64,000 bases of DNA, taken from contig NZ_JASHIU010000003.1 in assembly GCF_030733545.1 (NCBI RefSeq), positions 62,001-126,000 on the forward strand, written 5' to 3'. The position numbers and the translations under genes were made by a program. The notes under the pieces were generated by a model. That model saw nothing but the letters and a program-made list of their open reading frames with translations. It had not been told where the DNA came from and searched no databases. The DNA is from Oceanicaulis sp. MMSF_3324 (GTDB taxonomy: Bacteria; Pseudomonadota; Alphaproteobacteria; Caulobacterales; Maricaulaceae). Positions 20,042-29,116 of the stretch are shown in pieces (within the stretch, counting starts at the first letter, position 1; each line of letters starts with the position of its first letter).

Positions 20042-22645
20042 ATGCTGCGCGCGCTTGCAATATCTCTGGCCCTGGCCTTGCCCACGGCCGGAGCCGCTTC
20101 GGCTTATTTCGAACCGGACTACACGCCCAAACCGATCGCTGACCTGCTGGATTTCGATGCGCGCTATGACGCCGCCATCCCCACCCCTGAGTCAGTCCTG
20201 GGCTATCAAAGTGGTGAGATCATCTTCACCCCGGAAATGCATGCGGCCTATATCAATGCTGTGGCGGCGGCCTCCGACCGGGTGAGTGTGGAAACCATCG
20301 GACGCAGCCATTTTGGTCGCCCCATCCTGCGCGTCACCATCACCTCGCCCGCCAATCAGTCGCGTCTCGACGAAATCCGCCAGACACAGCTGTCCTTGAG
20401 CGAGCCGGGCGCGGCGACGCCGGCCGACCAGCCGGTGGTTGTGCAGTTCACCCACGGCGTCCACGGCTCGGAATCCTCAGGCTATGATTCCGCCCCGCTG
20501 ATCTTGTATCACCTCGCCGCTGCGCAAGGCGCCGAGATCGAAACCCTGCTGGACCAGACGGTCATCCACCAGATCGTGATGATCAATCCCGATGGCGCGA
20601 ACCGGTTCGCCCAATGGACCAACATGCACCACGCCAATGTGCCGGTCGCAGATCCCCAGCATCGCGAGCATTACTATGAGTGGCCCTGGGGCCGCACCAA
20701 TCACTACTGGTTCGACATCAATCGCCAGTGGCTGCCCGTCACCCAGCCGGAAGCGCGCGCTCTGGTCACCGCCACTCAGGACTGGCGTCCCAACGTCGCC
20801 GCCGACCTGCATGAGATGGGCGAAAACTCGACCTTCTTCATTTCGCCGGGCCCGCGGGAAGGACTGCATCCGCTGCTGAGCCAGTCCGGCTTTGAACTCA
20901 ATCTCGAACTCAACGAAACCCTCAACAGCCAGCTCGATGCCGAAGGCGCGGTCTATGTCAGCGAAGAGCTGTTTGACGACTTCTACCTTGGATACGGCTC
21001 CAGCTATCCCGGCCTGATCGGCTCCGTCCCTTATCTCTTCGAGCAAAGCTCCGTGCGCGGCATCGTGCAGGAGACCGAGTTCGGCGTGCAGCGCTATGAT
21101 GACAAGATCGCCCAGCAAGCACGCACGGCGATCGCCCTGATCCGTTCCGCCCATGACAACCGGACGGAACTGCAAGATCATATGCGGGCCTTCTTTGACG
21201 AAACCCGCCAGATGGCCAATTCGGACTCCGTGCGCGGCTATGTCTTCGGCTCATCGGATCGGGGCCGGCTCGCCGATTTCCTCGATGTGCTGGCCACCCA
21301 CCGCATCGAGGTGCGGGCGCTGACCCAGGCCTTCAGCCATGACGGCCAGGAATTCCGCCCCGGAGAAGCCTTTCTCGTGCCGCTGCGTCAGGACCAGTAC
21401 CGCACGGTGCGCGCCCTGTTCGAAACCCGCGTGATCGAGGACAAGGTCGAGTTCTACGATGTGTCCGGCTGGACCCAGCCCCTCGCCTATGATCTCGATT
21501 ACGCCGAACTGCGCGGTCGGGAATTCCGCAGCCAGCTGGCTGGCGAGGTCGTGACTGCCTACGACATGGCGGAAACCGCGCCTGACACCAGTGCGCTGGG
21601 CTATGTGATGGAATGGGATAGCTATTACGCCCCCCGCGCCCTCTATCGCCTGCTTGATGCCGGCGTGCGCGCCCGCATGATCCCCGATGAAACTTCGGTG
21701 CAGACCAGCCGCGGCGAGCAGGAGATCGGACGCGGCGCCGTCATGATCGAGCTGCGTCGCCAACCGGTCAGCGGTGAAGACATTCATGCGCTGCTCAGCC
21801 GCGCCGCCCGCGAGGACGGCGTGAAGGTTCATGCCATCACCTCGGCCAGCACCTCGCGCGGCTCGGACCTGGGCGGCTTCGCGCTGTCCAATGTCGAACG
21901 TCCTGAAGTGCTGCTGGTTACAGGCCGCGGCATCAGCACGGGGGATGCCGGGGAAGTCTGGCACCTGCTGGACCATGACATGCGCATGCCGGTCAGCATG
22001 ATCGACCAGTCCGAACTCGGCGGCTCCGATCTGAGCCGTTACACCCACATCATCCTGCCCAATGGCCGGTTCAACCGTCTGCCGGACGACTTTTCCGCCG
22101 AGCTGGGCCGCTGGGTGCGCAATGGCGGCACCCTGATCGCCACAGGCAACGCCTCGCGTTGGGCGATTGATCAGGAGCTGACAAGCGCCACATTGGCCGA
22201 GCTGGAGACGCCTGAAGCGGATGCGGCGCCCGCGCCTCGGTATGAGGATATCGCCGCCTGGGACGCCGAAATGCGGATTTCCGGCGCGATTTTCGACACA
22301 CGGATCGATACCAGCCACCCGCTGGCCTTCGGTCTGAGCGATGCGAACCTGCCCAGCCACCGGTCGAGCGACCTGGCTTTCGCGGTAGGCGACAATCCGC
22401 TCGCCCTGCCCGTGCGCTATGCGCCCGAGGACCCGATCCTGAGCGGTTATGCCTCCGAGGAGCTGCGCCGGGCGCTTGCCGATCAGGGCGCGATGCATGC
22501 CGAGCGGCGGGGTTCGGGTTCCGTCATCCTCTTCGCGGATGATCCGTATTACCGCGCCTATTATCGCGGCACGGCTCGCTTGCTGATGAACGCCATCTTC
22601 TTCGGCAATGATTTCAGGAACGCCTATCGCCGCACTGACGGCTAG
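20042..22645 (+). CDS. Secreted M14-family zinc metallocarboxypeptidase
   Basis: 867 residues with a signal peptide (MLRALAISLALALPTAGAASA). Zinc ligands: H141 and E144 in THGVHGSESSG and a downstream His in AADLHEMGENS (~residue 257). Other family marks are MINPDGANR, TNHYWFDINRQW and YLFEQSSVRGIVQETEFG, the last holding the presumed catalytic Glu. After ~residue 380 the protein continues into a C-terminal region with a glutamine-amidotransferase-like look (VLLVTGRGISTGDAGEVWHLLD, GGTLIATGNASRW). Likely periplasmic or outer-membrane exopeptidase. A close paralogue is at 58967-61552. RBS GGGGAG precedes the ATG and a terminator follows. Confidence 0.93.
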   Translation: MLRALAISLALALPTAGAASAYFEPDYTPKPIADLLDFDARYDAAIPTPESVLGYQSGEIIFTPEMHAAYINAVAAASDRVSVETIGRSHFGRPILRVTITSPANQSRLDEIRQTQLSLSEPGAATPADQPVVVQFTHGVHGSESSGYDSAPLILYHLAAAQGAEIETLLDQTVIHQIVMINPDGANRFAQWTNMHHANVPVADPQHREHYYEWPWGRTNHYWFDINRQWLPVTQPEARALVTATQDWRPNVAADLHEMGENSTFFISPGPREGLHPLLSQSGFELNLELNETLNSQLDAEGAVYVSEELFDDFYLGYGSSYPGLIGSVPYLFEQSSVRGIVQETEFGVQRYDDKIAQQARTAIALIRSAHDNRTELQDHMRAFFDETRQMANSDSVRGYVFGSSDRGRLADFLDVLATHRIEVRALTQAFSHDGQEFRPGEAFLVPLRQDQYRTVRALFETRVIEDKVEFYDVSGWTQPLAYDLDYAELRGREFRSQLAGEVVTAYDMAETAPDTSALGYVMEWDSYYAPRALYRLLDAGVRARMIPDETSVQTSRGEQEIGRGAVMIELRRQPVSGEDIHALLSRAAREDGVKVHAITSASTSRGSDLGGFALSNVERPEVLLVTGRGISTGDAGEVWHLLDHDMRMPVSMIDQSELGGSDLSRYTHIILPNGRFNRLPDDFSAELGRWVRNGGTLIATGNASRWAIDQELTSATLAELETPEADAAPAPRYEDIAAWDAEMRISGAIFDTRIDTSHPLAFGLSDANLPSHRSSDLAFAVGDNPLALPVRYAPEDPILSGYASEELRRALADQGAMHAERRGSGSVILFADDPYYRAYYRGTARLLMNAIFFGNDFRNAYRRTDG

Positions 22646-22650
22646 ACATG

Positions 22651-22681
22651 AAAAGGCCCGGTCACACGACCGGGCCTTTTT
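22651..22681. terminator. Bidirectional terminator between M14 peptidase and his operon
   Basis: Perfect 13-bp stem AAAAGGCCCGGTC with an ACAC loop and T5 (A4 in the opposite sense). Ends the M14 gene (+) and the histidine operon (-). Confidence 0.95.
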
Positions 22682-22700
22682 CTTCTCAGATCCACGTCTC

Positions 22701-23309
22701 TCAGCCTTTGGATGCGTGCCTTTGTTCCAGCACACCGGCCACATCCGCCAGGGACAGGCCCCGCGCCTTGAGCGTCACCATCAGGTGAAAGACCAGGTCG
22801 GCCGCCTCGCCCAGCAGGGCCTCATCATCTTCCGCGGCCGCGGCGAGCGCGGTTTCCACGCCTTCTTCACCCACTTTCTGAGCGCATTTCAGGACACCCT
22901 TGGACAGAAGCTTGGCGGTGTAGCTGTCCTTGGGCGCATCATTGGCGCGCGCATCAATCACATGCTGCAGCTCGCCCAGAAAGGCGAGCTCCGGTCCGGG
23001 CGCTTCGCCAAAACAGCTATGACTGCCCGTATGACAGGTTGGGCCCGCCGGACGCGCCCGCACCAAAATCGCATCAGCGTCACAATCGGTCGCCACGGAG
23101 ACGAGCGAGAGCGTATTGCCTGAGGTCTCCCCCTTGGTCCAGAGCCGCTCCTTGGAGCGCGACCAGAACGTCACAAGGCCCTTTTCCTGGGTTGCATCCA
23201 GCGCCTTGGCGTTCATATAGCCCAGCATCAGCACCTCGCCGGTGTCGGCGTGCTGCACGATGGCCGGGGCCAGGCCGCCACCCTTCTTCCAGTCGATCTG
23301 CAAGCTCAT
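22701..23309 (-). CDS. hisIE: Bifunctional phosphoribosyl-AMP cyclohydrolase / phosphoribosyl-ATP pyrophosphatase
   Basis: 202 residues, a fusion performing steps 3 and 2 of histidine synthesis. The HisI half (~1-110) shows [26 protein letters not shown], with the zinc Cys and Mg Asp residues. The HisE half (~110-202) shows [14 protein letters not shown] and [17 protein letters not shown], the MazG-like pyrophosphatase core. Alphaproteobacteria usually carry separate hisI and hisE; the fusion is the gammaproteobacterial/Bacteroidetes form and matches the rest of this operon. Overlaps hisF by 4 bp; last gene of the operon. Confidence 0.96.
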   Translation of the reverse strand: MSLQIDWKKGGGLAPAIVQHADTGEVLMLGYMNAKALDATQEKGLVTFWSRSKERLWTKGETSGNTLSLVSVATDCDADAILVRARPAGPTCHTGSHSCFGEAPGPELAFLGELQHVIDARANDAPKDSYTAKLLSKGVLKCAQKVGEEGVETALAAAAEDDEALLGEAADLVFHLMVTLKARGLSLADVAGVLEQRHASKG

Positions 23310-24073
23310 AGCCGTATCTCCACGCCTTCTGCGGATAACCAGGCCTTAAGATCAGGGATGGCGATCACAGCTTTATGAAAGACACTGGCCGCGAGCGCGC
23401 CATCCACATCCGCTTTCTGAAAGACGTCGCGGAAATGGTCCATGGCGCCGGCGCCGCCCGAGGCGATGAGCGGAACCGAACACGCCTCACGCGCCGCTGC
23501 GAGCTGATCGATGTCATAGCCTTCGCGCACGCCGTCCTGGTCCATGCAGTTGAGCACGATCTCGCCCGCGCCGCGATCCACAACCTCGCGAATCCAGTCC
23601 AGCGTCTTGCGATGCTCGGTAGAGGTCTTGGACGGGTCGCCCGTATTCTTGTGGCAACGCCAGTCACCATCGATCACACGGCTGTCGATGCCGACCACCA
23701 CACACTGGGAGCCGAACTCCTTGGCCATGGCATCGATGAGACCGGGGTTTTCAAGGGCTGGCGTATTGATCGAGATCTTGTCCGCCCCGCCAAACAGGCG
23801 CGCCCGGGCGTGTTCAAGTGAGCGTATGCCGCCTGCGACGCAGAACGGAATGTCGATGGCCTGCGCCACGCGGCCCACCCATTCAGGTTCAACCGTGCGC
23901 CCGGACGGGCTGGCGCTGATGTCGTAGAAGACCAGCTCGTCCGCGCCCTCTTCGGCATAACGTCGCGCCAGCTCTTCGATGCCGCCCACATCCTCGTGGT
24001 TCTGGAACCGGACGCCCTTCACAACACGGCCGTCACGCACATCCAGGCAAGGAATGATCCGACGCGCTAGCAT
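23306..24073 (-). CDS. hisF: Imidazole glycerol phosphate synthase, cyclase subunit
   Basis: 255 residues. Catalytic Asp residues are in [15 protein letters not shown] (D11) and [11 protein letters not shown] (D130 equivalent). With HisH it converts PRFAR plus glutamine-derived ammonia to IGP and AICAR. The text reads as enteric-type His[27 protein letters not shown], a TGD-containing loop, and [15 protein letters not shown], all close to the gammaproteobacterial version and unlike the usual alphaproteobacterial GADELCFLDITAS form. Overlaps hisA by 7 bp and hisIE by 4 bp. Confidence 0.97.
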   Translation of the reverse strand: MLARRIIPCLDVRDGRVVKGVRFQNHEDVGGIEELARRYAEEGADELVFYDISASPSGRTVEPEWVGRVAQAIDIPFCVAGGIRSLEHARARLFGGADKISINTPALENPGLIDAMAKEFGSQCVVVGIDSRVIDGDWRCHKNTGDPSKTSTEHRKTLDWIREVVDRGAGEIVLNCMDQDGVREGYDIDQLAAAREACSVPLIASGGAGAMDHFRDVFQKADVDGALAASVFHKAVIAIPDLKAWLSAEGVEIRL

Positions 24074-24792
24074 GCCAGCGCCTCCTCCAGCGTGAACCGG
24101 CCCTCAAATAACGCCCGACCGATAATCGCGCCCGAGACGCCCTGGTCCTTCAGCGCCCTGAGATCGTCGAGCGAGGATACTCCGCCTGACGCCTGCCAGT
24201 TCATGTCCGCACGGATCTTGGACAAGTCCTCATACAGCTCGAGATTGGGACCCTCGAGCATGCCGTCACGCGCCACATCGGTCGCAAGGGCATGGCTGAG
24301 CCCGCCTGTGCGATATTCGGCCAGAAGGTCGGCCAGCGGCGTGACGGATTGTTCGGTCCAGCCGCGCAGGGTCGGGTAAGCAACGCCATTATCGGCGATC
24401 TTGACGTCAAAGGCGGCGGCGATCTGTTCAGAACCAAAGGCCGCGATCCAACCGATCACGGTCTGGGGCTCGCTGACCGCCAGGCTGCCGATCACGGCCC
24501 GACTGGCGCCGGCATCAAGGATGGCCTCCACGTCTTCACGCGTGCGCACACCGCCGCCGGTCTGGACCTTCAGACCCACATCGGCAATGGCGCGCACCAG
24601 ATCCTGCTGGCGACGCGCGCCGTCGCGAGCGCCGGACAGGTCCACAAGATGCAGCCAGTCCGCGCCGGCGGCCTTGAATTGCTCGGCCACGGCGACCGGA
24701 TTGTCGCCATATTCGGTGACGGCGTCGAAATCGCCCTTGGCCAGCCGCACGACGCGACCGTCAAGAACATCAATGGCGGGATAGAGGATCAT
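24067..24792 (-). CDS. hisA: Phosphoribosylformimino-5-aminoimidazole carboxamide ribotide isomerase
   Basis: 241 residues, a TIM barrel related to HisF. Catalytic Asp residues are in [15 protein letters not shown] and [14 protein letters not shown]; phosphate loops are [12 protein letters not shown] and [11 protein letters not shown]. It performs the Amadori isomerisation of ProFAR to PRFAR. The [16 protein letters not shown] and [21 protein letters not shown] segments resemble enteric HisA. Overlaps hisH by 4 bp. Confidence 0.96.
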   Translation of the reverse strand: MILYPAIDVLDGRVVRLAKGDFDAVTEYGDNPVAVAEQFKAAGADWLHLVDLSGARDGARRQQDLVRAIADVGLKVQTGGGVRTREDVEAILDAGASRAVIGSLAVSEPQTVIGWIAAFGSEQIAAAFDVKIADNGVAYPTLRGWTEQSVTPLADLLAEYRTGGLSHALATDVARDGMLEGPNLELYEDLSKIRADMNWQASGGVSSLDDLRALKDQGVSGAIIGRALFEGRFTLEEALAC

Positions 24793-25388
24793 GCCGCGCC
24801 CTTTACAAAATTGGTCAGGATTTGCGCGCCGGTCTTGGCCGAGCGCTCGGGATGAAACTGGCAGCCGGCCACATGGCCCTTGCGAGCGATGGCCGTAATG
24901 CCGATTCCATAATGCGTGGAGGCCGAGGTGTGCGCGCTGAGCGGCGTGTAAAAGCCATGCACGAAATAGACATGCGCCCCGTCAGTTACGCCTTCAAGCA
25001 GCGGCTCGTCCGACTTCACCGGCGTCAGCGTGTTCCAGCCCATATGCGGCCAGGGTCCATCGCTTCCAGGATCCAGTCGCTCGACCCGTCCCGGGATCAG
25101 CCCCAATAGCTCGCAATCACTTTCGACCGAGTAATCAAACAGCAATTGCATACCCAGACAGACCCCCAGAAGCGGCCGCTGATCACCTTGCAGGGCCTGG
25201 GCCCAGCCGGTCGCTTTCAATCGCGTCATGGCCGGCCCGGCCGCGCCGACGCCCGGCAGGATGATGCGGTCACATTCGCTCGCCTCATCAGGCGTTTCCG
25301 CCAGCTTGTAGCGCGCGCCCAACCTCTCCAGCGCATAACGCACCGACGCGATGTTCGCGGTCGAAGTGTCGACGATCGCAGTGGTCAT
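24789..25388 (-). CDS. hisH: Imidazole glycerol phosphate synthase, glutaminase subunit
   Basis: 199 residues from ATG 25388 (TGATG overlap with the hisB stop); a GTG one codon upstream at 25391 is an equal alternative. Class I glutamine amidotransferase triad: Cys in LLGVCLGMQLLF, His and Glu in CQFHPERSAKTG. It supplies ammonia to HisF. Fits the hisB-hisH-hisA-hisF order. Confidence 0.97.
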   Translation of the reverse strand: MTTAIVDTSTANIASVRYALERLGARYKLAETPDEASECDRIILPGVGAAGPAMTRLKATGWAQALQGDQRPLLGVCLGMQLLFDYSVESDCELLGLIPGRVERLDPGSDGPWPHMGWNTLTPVKSDEPLLEGVTDGAHVYFVHGFYTPLSAHTSASTHYGIGITAIARKGHVAGCQFHPERSAKTGAQILTNFVKGAA

Positions 25389-26584
25389 CACAAAACGCCT
25401 TTCGTAGACGGAAGAGCATCACCCTCGACGCGCACCGCCATGCGCAGCGCCCGGCCGAACGCCTTGAACGTGCTCTCGATCATGTGGTGAGCATTGTCGC
25501 CCTCCACCTTCACATGCAGCGCGGCCTTCAGGCTCTCCGCTATGGACCGGAAAGCGTGCGGGCACATTTCGACCGGGAAATCGCCCACACGATCGCCCGG
25601 GATCTCGCCTTCAAACACCGCGTAGGGCCGGCCGGACAAATCAATCCAGACCCCGGCGCGGGTTTCATCCATGGGCAGTTCAAAACCGAAGCGGGCAATG
25701 CCGCGCTTGTCCCCGAGCGCCTGTCGCAAGCCTTCGCCCAGGGCCAGACAGACATCTTCAATGGTGTGGTGGGCGTCGACCTCCAGATCGCCTTGGCAGG
25801 ACACGCTCAATGCAATCCCGCCATGGCGCGCGATCTGCTCGAGCATGTGATCGAAAAAGGCGTTACCGGTATCAATATCCGCGCCCTCACGATCAAGATC
25901 GAGGCTGAGCGTGATCTCGGTTTCCTTGGTCACCCTGCGAACGGTCGCGATGCGCCGCTGGGCGGAGAACCCCAGAAAGTCACTCAATTCGCGGGCTGTC
26001 TGGGCATCACGCACATGCCCGACCAGGCCTTCGCCATCTTCAGCAAGCACAAGTCCGAGCCGCCCCAGAGTCATCGGATTGGTGTGCTCATAGACCAGAC
26101 CGCGGGAAGTAACCTGCGCCACCTCGCCCAGTTCTTCTGACAGAAGCTGGGCGATGTCCTGCAAGATCGCATCGCGTTCCTCGCGATCCTTGCGAGCGGC
26201 CAGACGGGCGCCCGGGCTGAGCTGGGTCAGGCCTTCTTCCAGAAGACAGCATGGCACGGCGTTGAGCTTGCTCTGCAGCAAAGCCGCCTGATTGGCGTCC
26301 ATGGCGGACAGAACCGTGATCGGGGTCTGCTGCCCGCCGATCCGATATAGCGTAAGGCCTTGCTGGGCCGGCTCGTCCAGAGCAATGACGCCATCCGCGC
26401 CGAAATCATGGGTCAGGGTCAGCTCGCTGCTCCAGACCGCCTGCCGGGCTTCATCCGTGCTCGAGGCCAGCGCGAGATATTCCTTGGGCGTCTCCAGAAG
26501 GGTTTCCAGCCGCTCCAGCAAGAGCTGCTCTCCCATGGCGCGCATATCCTCAGGACGTTTGGAGAGATCGAATACACCGCTCAT
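25388..26584 (-). CDS. hisB: Imidazoleglycerol-phosphate dehydratase with unusual N-terminal extension (degenerate HisC-like)
   Basis: 398 residues. The C-terminal ~190 (from about 209) are a complete IGP dehydratase: TKETEITLSLDLDREG, FFDHMLEQIARHGG, the metal-binding VDAHHTIEDVCLALGEGL and HHMIESTFKAFGRALR, ending RVEGDALPSTKGVL as in the enteric bifunctional HisB. The N-terminal 208 residues (25961-26584) are not the HAD histidinol-phosphatase found in enteric HisB: no DxDGT motif is present. By eye they follow the start and the end of HisC (PKEYLALASSTDEARQ; LSPGARLAARKDREERDAIL; VRDAQTARELSDFLG) without the central PLP-lysine region. Overlaps hisD and hisH. Dehydratase function is secure; the N-terminal assignment is a hypothesis. 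Confidence 0.92.
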   Translation of the reverse strand: MSGVFDLSKRPEDMRAMGEQLLLERLETLLETPKEYLALASSTDEARQAVWSSELTLTHDFGADGVIALDEPAQQGLTLYRIGGQQTPITVLSAMDANQAALLQSKLNAVPCCLLEEGLTQLSPGARLAARKDREERDAILQDIAQLLSEELGEVAQVTSRGLVYEHTNPMTLGRLGLVLAEDGEGLVGHVRDAQTARELSDFLGFSAQRRIATVRRVTKETEITLSLDLDREGADIDTGNAFFDHMLEQIARHGGIALSVSCQGDLEVDAHHTIEDVCLALGEGLRQALGDKRGIARFGFELPMDETRAGVWIDLSGRPYAVFEGEIPGDRVGDFPVEMCPHAFRSIAESLKAALHVKVEGDNAHHMIESTFKAFGRALRMAVRVEGDALPSTKGVL

Positions 26585-27885
26585 CGGTCTGCCTTTCTCT
26601 GTCGGCGCAAAACCATGGCGAGACGGTGAGCGTCCAGCCCTTCCAGGGTCGCCAGGCGCTCCACGACAGGGCCCAGCGTCTGAAGGCTGGTCTGGCTCAA
26701 CTCCAGCACGGTTGTCGTCTTCTGGAACATCTCGACCGTCACACCCCCATAGGCGCGTGCAGCGCCCGCTGTGGGCAGGGCGTGATTGGGTCCGGCGGCA
26801 TAATCGCCTGCAGCTTCAGGCGTCCACGGCCCCAGAAAGATCGAACCGGCATGACGAATTTTGTTCGCCAGCGCACGCGGATCGTCTGTCTGTACAATAA
26901 GGTGTTCGCTGGCATAGGCGTTCGCCGCCTCGGCCGCTTCGTCATCCGAACTGACCAGCACCACACGAGAGTTCGCCAACGCTGCTCGCGCTGTCTCTGC
27001 ACGGGGCAGATCGCCCAGCAAACGCTCGATCTCGTTTTCAACCTGGCGCGCGAACGCATCCGAATAGGCGACAAGAACCACCTGGGCCAGAACATCGTGT
27101 TCAGCCTGACTCAAGAGGTCGATCGCCACAAGCTCAGCGTCAGCCTTGTCGTCGGCGACCACCATCACCTCGCTCGGCCCGGCCGGCAGATCCGCCGCTG
27201 CGCCATCCGGGCTTTGGGCCAATAGGGATTTCGCAGCGGCGACATAGGCGTTGCCCGGACCGAAAATTTTGTCCGCTTTCGGCAAGCCAGCCGCGCCTAG
27301 CCCAAGCGCGGCGACACCATGCGCGCCGCCAATGGCGTAGACCTCATCAACGCCCAGCAAGGACGCAGCGGCCAGAACCGTGGGCTCCACCCCCTGCCCC
27401 TTGCACGGCGGCGCAATCACGGCGATGCGCGGCACCTGCGCCAGCTGGGCGGGCACGGCCAGCATGATCAGGGTTGAGACCAGTGGCGCCGTGCCCGCTG
27501 GCACGTACAGTCCGGCCACATCAATCGGGGTCACCCGGCGTCCGGCCCGGGCGCCCGGCCAGGTCTCGACCTCATAGGAGCGGTAGCCCTGTTCCGCGTG
27601 AAAGGTGCGAACGGCGTTCGCAGCATCCAGAATGGCCGCCCTGTCATCTCCGCTGAGCGCATCAGCGGCGGCTTTGAGTTCAGTCTGCGGCACGCGAAAC
27701 CCGGCCTCAGGCGCCCAGCCGTCCAGACGAACTGCATATTCGCGCACAGCCGTTTCGCCCCGCGCACGCACATCATCCAGGATGGATTGCGCGACCTTGA
27801 GCGCATCAGACCCCAGCGACGGTCGTTCGAACAGGCGCTGACGCGTCTCGGCGTCCGCCTGGCTCCATTCAATTCGGGTCAACAT
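26581..27885 (-). CDS. hisD: Histidinol dehydrogenase
   Basis: 434 residues. The enzyme oxidises histidinol to histidine in two NAD-dependent steps. Visible: VAGLYVPAGTAPLVSTLIMLAVPAQ-type core, IFGPGNAYVAAAK, DLPAGPSEVMVVAD, LLSQAEHD (zinc Gln/His region) and NHALPTAGAARAYGGVTVEMFQK with the general-base Glu/His pair. Reads as a full-length functional enzyme. One bp separates it from hisG and it overlaps hisB by 4 bp. In enteric-type operons hisC would follow here; it does not. Confidence 0.97.
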   Translation of the reverse strand: MLTRIEWSQADAETRQRLFERPSLGSDALKVAQSILDDVRARGETAVREYAVRLDGWAPEAGFRVPQTELKAAADALSGDDRAAILDAANAVRTFHAEQGYRSYEVETWPGARAGRRVTPIDVAGLYVPAGTAPLVSTLIMLAVPAQLAQVPRIAVIAPPCKGQGVEPTVLAAASLLGVDEVYAIGGAHGVAALGLGAAGLPKADKIFGPGNAYVAAAKSLLAQSPDGAAADLPAGPSEVMVVADDKADAELVAIDLLSQAEHDVLAQVVLVAYSDAFARQVENEIERLLGDLPRAETARAALANSRVVLVSSDDEAAEAANAYASEHLIVQTDDPRALANKIRHAGSIFLGPWTPEAAGDYAAGPNHALPTAGAARAYGGVTVEMFQKTTTVLELSQTSLQTLGPVVERLATLEGLDAHRLAMVLRRQRKADR

Positions 27886-27886
27886 G

Positions 27887-28774
27887 TCAGGCCATCATCT
27901 TTTCAATCGGCATGACCAGGATGGATCGCGCGCCAGCCGCCTTGAGCTGTTCCAGCGTGGACCAGAATACGGCTTCGGTGCAGACGGCGTGTACGGCGAC
28001 AACGTCCTCCCGCCCCACAACAGGCGCCACGGTCGGCGCATCCGTGCCCGGCAGAATGGCGCGCACCTGTTCCAGCCGGTCGCGCGGCGCATTGAGCAGG
28101 ATGTATTTGGTCTGCCGGGATGCGATGACCCCCTTGAAGCGCTCGATCAGGCGTTCGGCAGTATCGGCAACGGTCTCGGAGGACGCCGTCTTGCGACGCA
28201 CCAGAACCGCCTCGCTTTCCAGCACGGTTTCAAACGCCGCCAGCCCGTTCGCTTCCAGCGTGGCGCCGGTCGAGACCAGGTCGCAAATGGCGTCCGCCAC
28301 GCCCATGCGCGGGGCCACTTCGACGCTGCCGCCCATTTCCACGATTTCCGCGTTGACGCCTCGCTCCTTGAGATAGGCGTCGGTCAGGGCGGGATAGCTT
28401 GTGGCGACCGTCTTGCCATCCAGATCCGCCGCCGATGTGATGCCGCCCTCCTTGGGCGCTGCGAGTTTCAGCGTGCACCGGGCGAAACCGAGCTTGAGCG
28501 CAATTTCCAGATCGGCCATGCGGCTGGACTTGTTCTGCGCCTCATAGAGCACGTTCTCGCCCACAATGCCGTAATCGCACGCGCCAGATGCGACGAAGCT
28601 CGGGATGTCGTCATCGCGGATCAGCATCAGATCGATCGGTTCGTTTTCGGACCGGCGCAGCAGGTCATCCCGGCTGTAGGCCAGCTTGACCCCGGCTCGC
28701 TTGAGCAGATCCAGGCCGCCTTCGGCCAGTCGCCCCTTTTTCTGGACGGCCAGCGTCAATCGGTTCTCGGTCAT
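27887..28774 (-). CDS. hisG: ATP phosphoribosyltransferase, long form
   Basis: 295 residues, first committed step of histidine synthesis. Phosphate-binding loop: DAICDLVSTGATLEANGL. The C-terminal ~75 residues, ending FWSTLEQLKAAGARSILVMPIEKMMA, are the ACT-like regulatory domain of HisG-L, which gives histidine feedback inhibition. Many alphaproteobacteria instead use a short HisG with HisZ; this long form is of enteric type (also NGSVEVAP-like GGSVEVAPRMG). Overlaps the yerC stop by 4 bp. Confidence 0.97.
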   Translation of the reverse strand: MTENRLTLAVQKKGRLAEGGLDLLKRAGVKLAYSRDDLLRRSENEPIDLMLIRDDDIPSFVASGACDYGIVGENVLYEAQNKSSRMADLEIALKLGFARCTLKLAAPKEGGITSAADLDGKTVATSYPALTDAYLKERGVNAEIVEMGGSVEVAPRMGVADAICDLVSTGATLEANGLAAFETVLESEAVLVRRKTASSETVADTAERLIERFKGVIASRQTKYILLNAPRDRLEQVRAILPGTDAPTVAPVVGREDVVAVHAVCTEAVFWSTLEQLKAAGARSILVMPIEKMMA

Positions 28775-29091
28775 GAGCCTTGCTCCTTCAGACGATCCAG
28801 CACCAGCTGGTATCCTTGATGCTCTTCCTGGGTAAGGAAACGGGCGACTCGGGTGACGGTGGTGGTGCTGACGCCCGTATCCGCGCTGATCTCGCGGTAG
28901 GACTTCTCTCCTTCCGCCAACAGACGCGCCACGCGCCAGCGTTCCGCCAGAGCCTGCATTTCGCCCGGCGTCGTCAGGTCCTTCAGGAAACGCTGCATCT
29001 CCTCGCTTGAGCGCAAGGTCAGCAACGCATCACACAGCGCCTTGATATCTTCCGGACCGCCTACGCGGGTGCGTGTCAGGGACTCCGCCAT
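28771..29091 (-). CDS. TrpR-related transcriptional regulator, YerC/YecD family
   Basis: 106 residues. The TrpR-like helix-turn-helix is clear in LTTPGEMQALAERWRVARLLAEGEKSYREISADTGVSTTTVTRVARFL. First gene of the his operon, overlapping hisG by 4 bp, preceded by GGAGG and a short leader. The family lacks the tryptophan-binding evidence of TrpR; location suggests it senses histidine or a pathway intermediate and controls its own operon. A tandem TAGCGTG repeat in the promoter spacer is the obvious candidate site. Confidence 0.9.
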   Translation of the reverse strand: MAESLTRTRVGGPEDIKALCDALLTLRSSEEMQRFLKDLTTPGEMQALAERWRVARLLAEGEKSYREISADTGVSTTTVTRVARFLTQEEHQGYQLVLDRLKEQGS

Positions 29092-29116
29092 CGCTCGCCT
29101 CCATGGTTCGGAGGAC

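Noticed and set aside
21251-22744. 497-codon minus-strand open frame crossing the terminator after the M14 gene
   Set aside because: Antisense to the M14 peptidase and runs through a perfect terminator hairpin.
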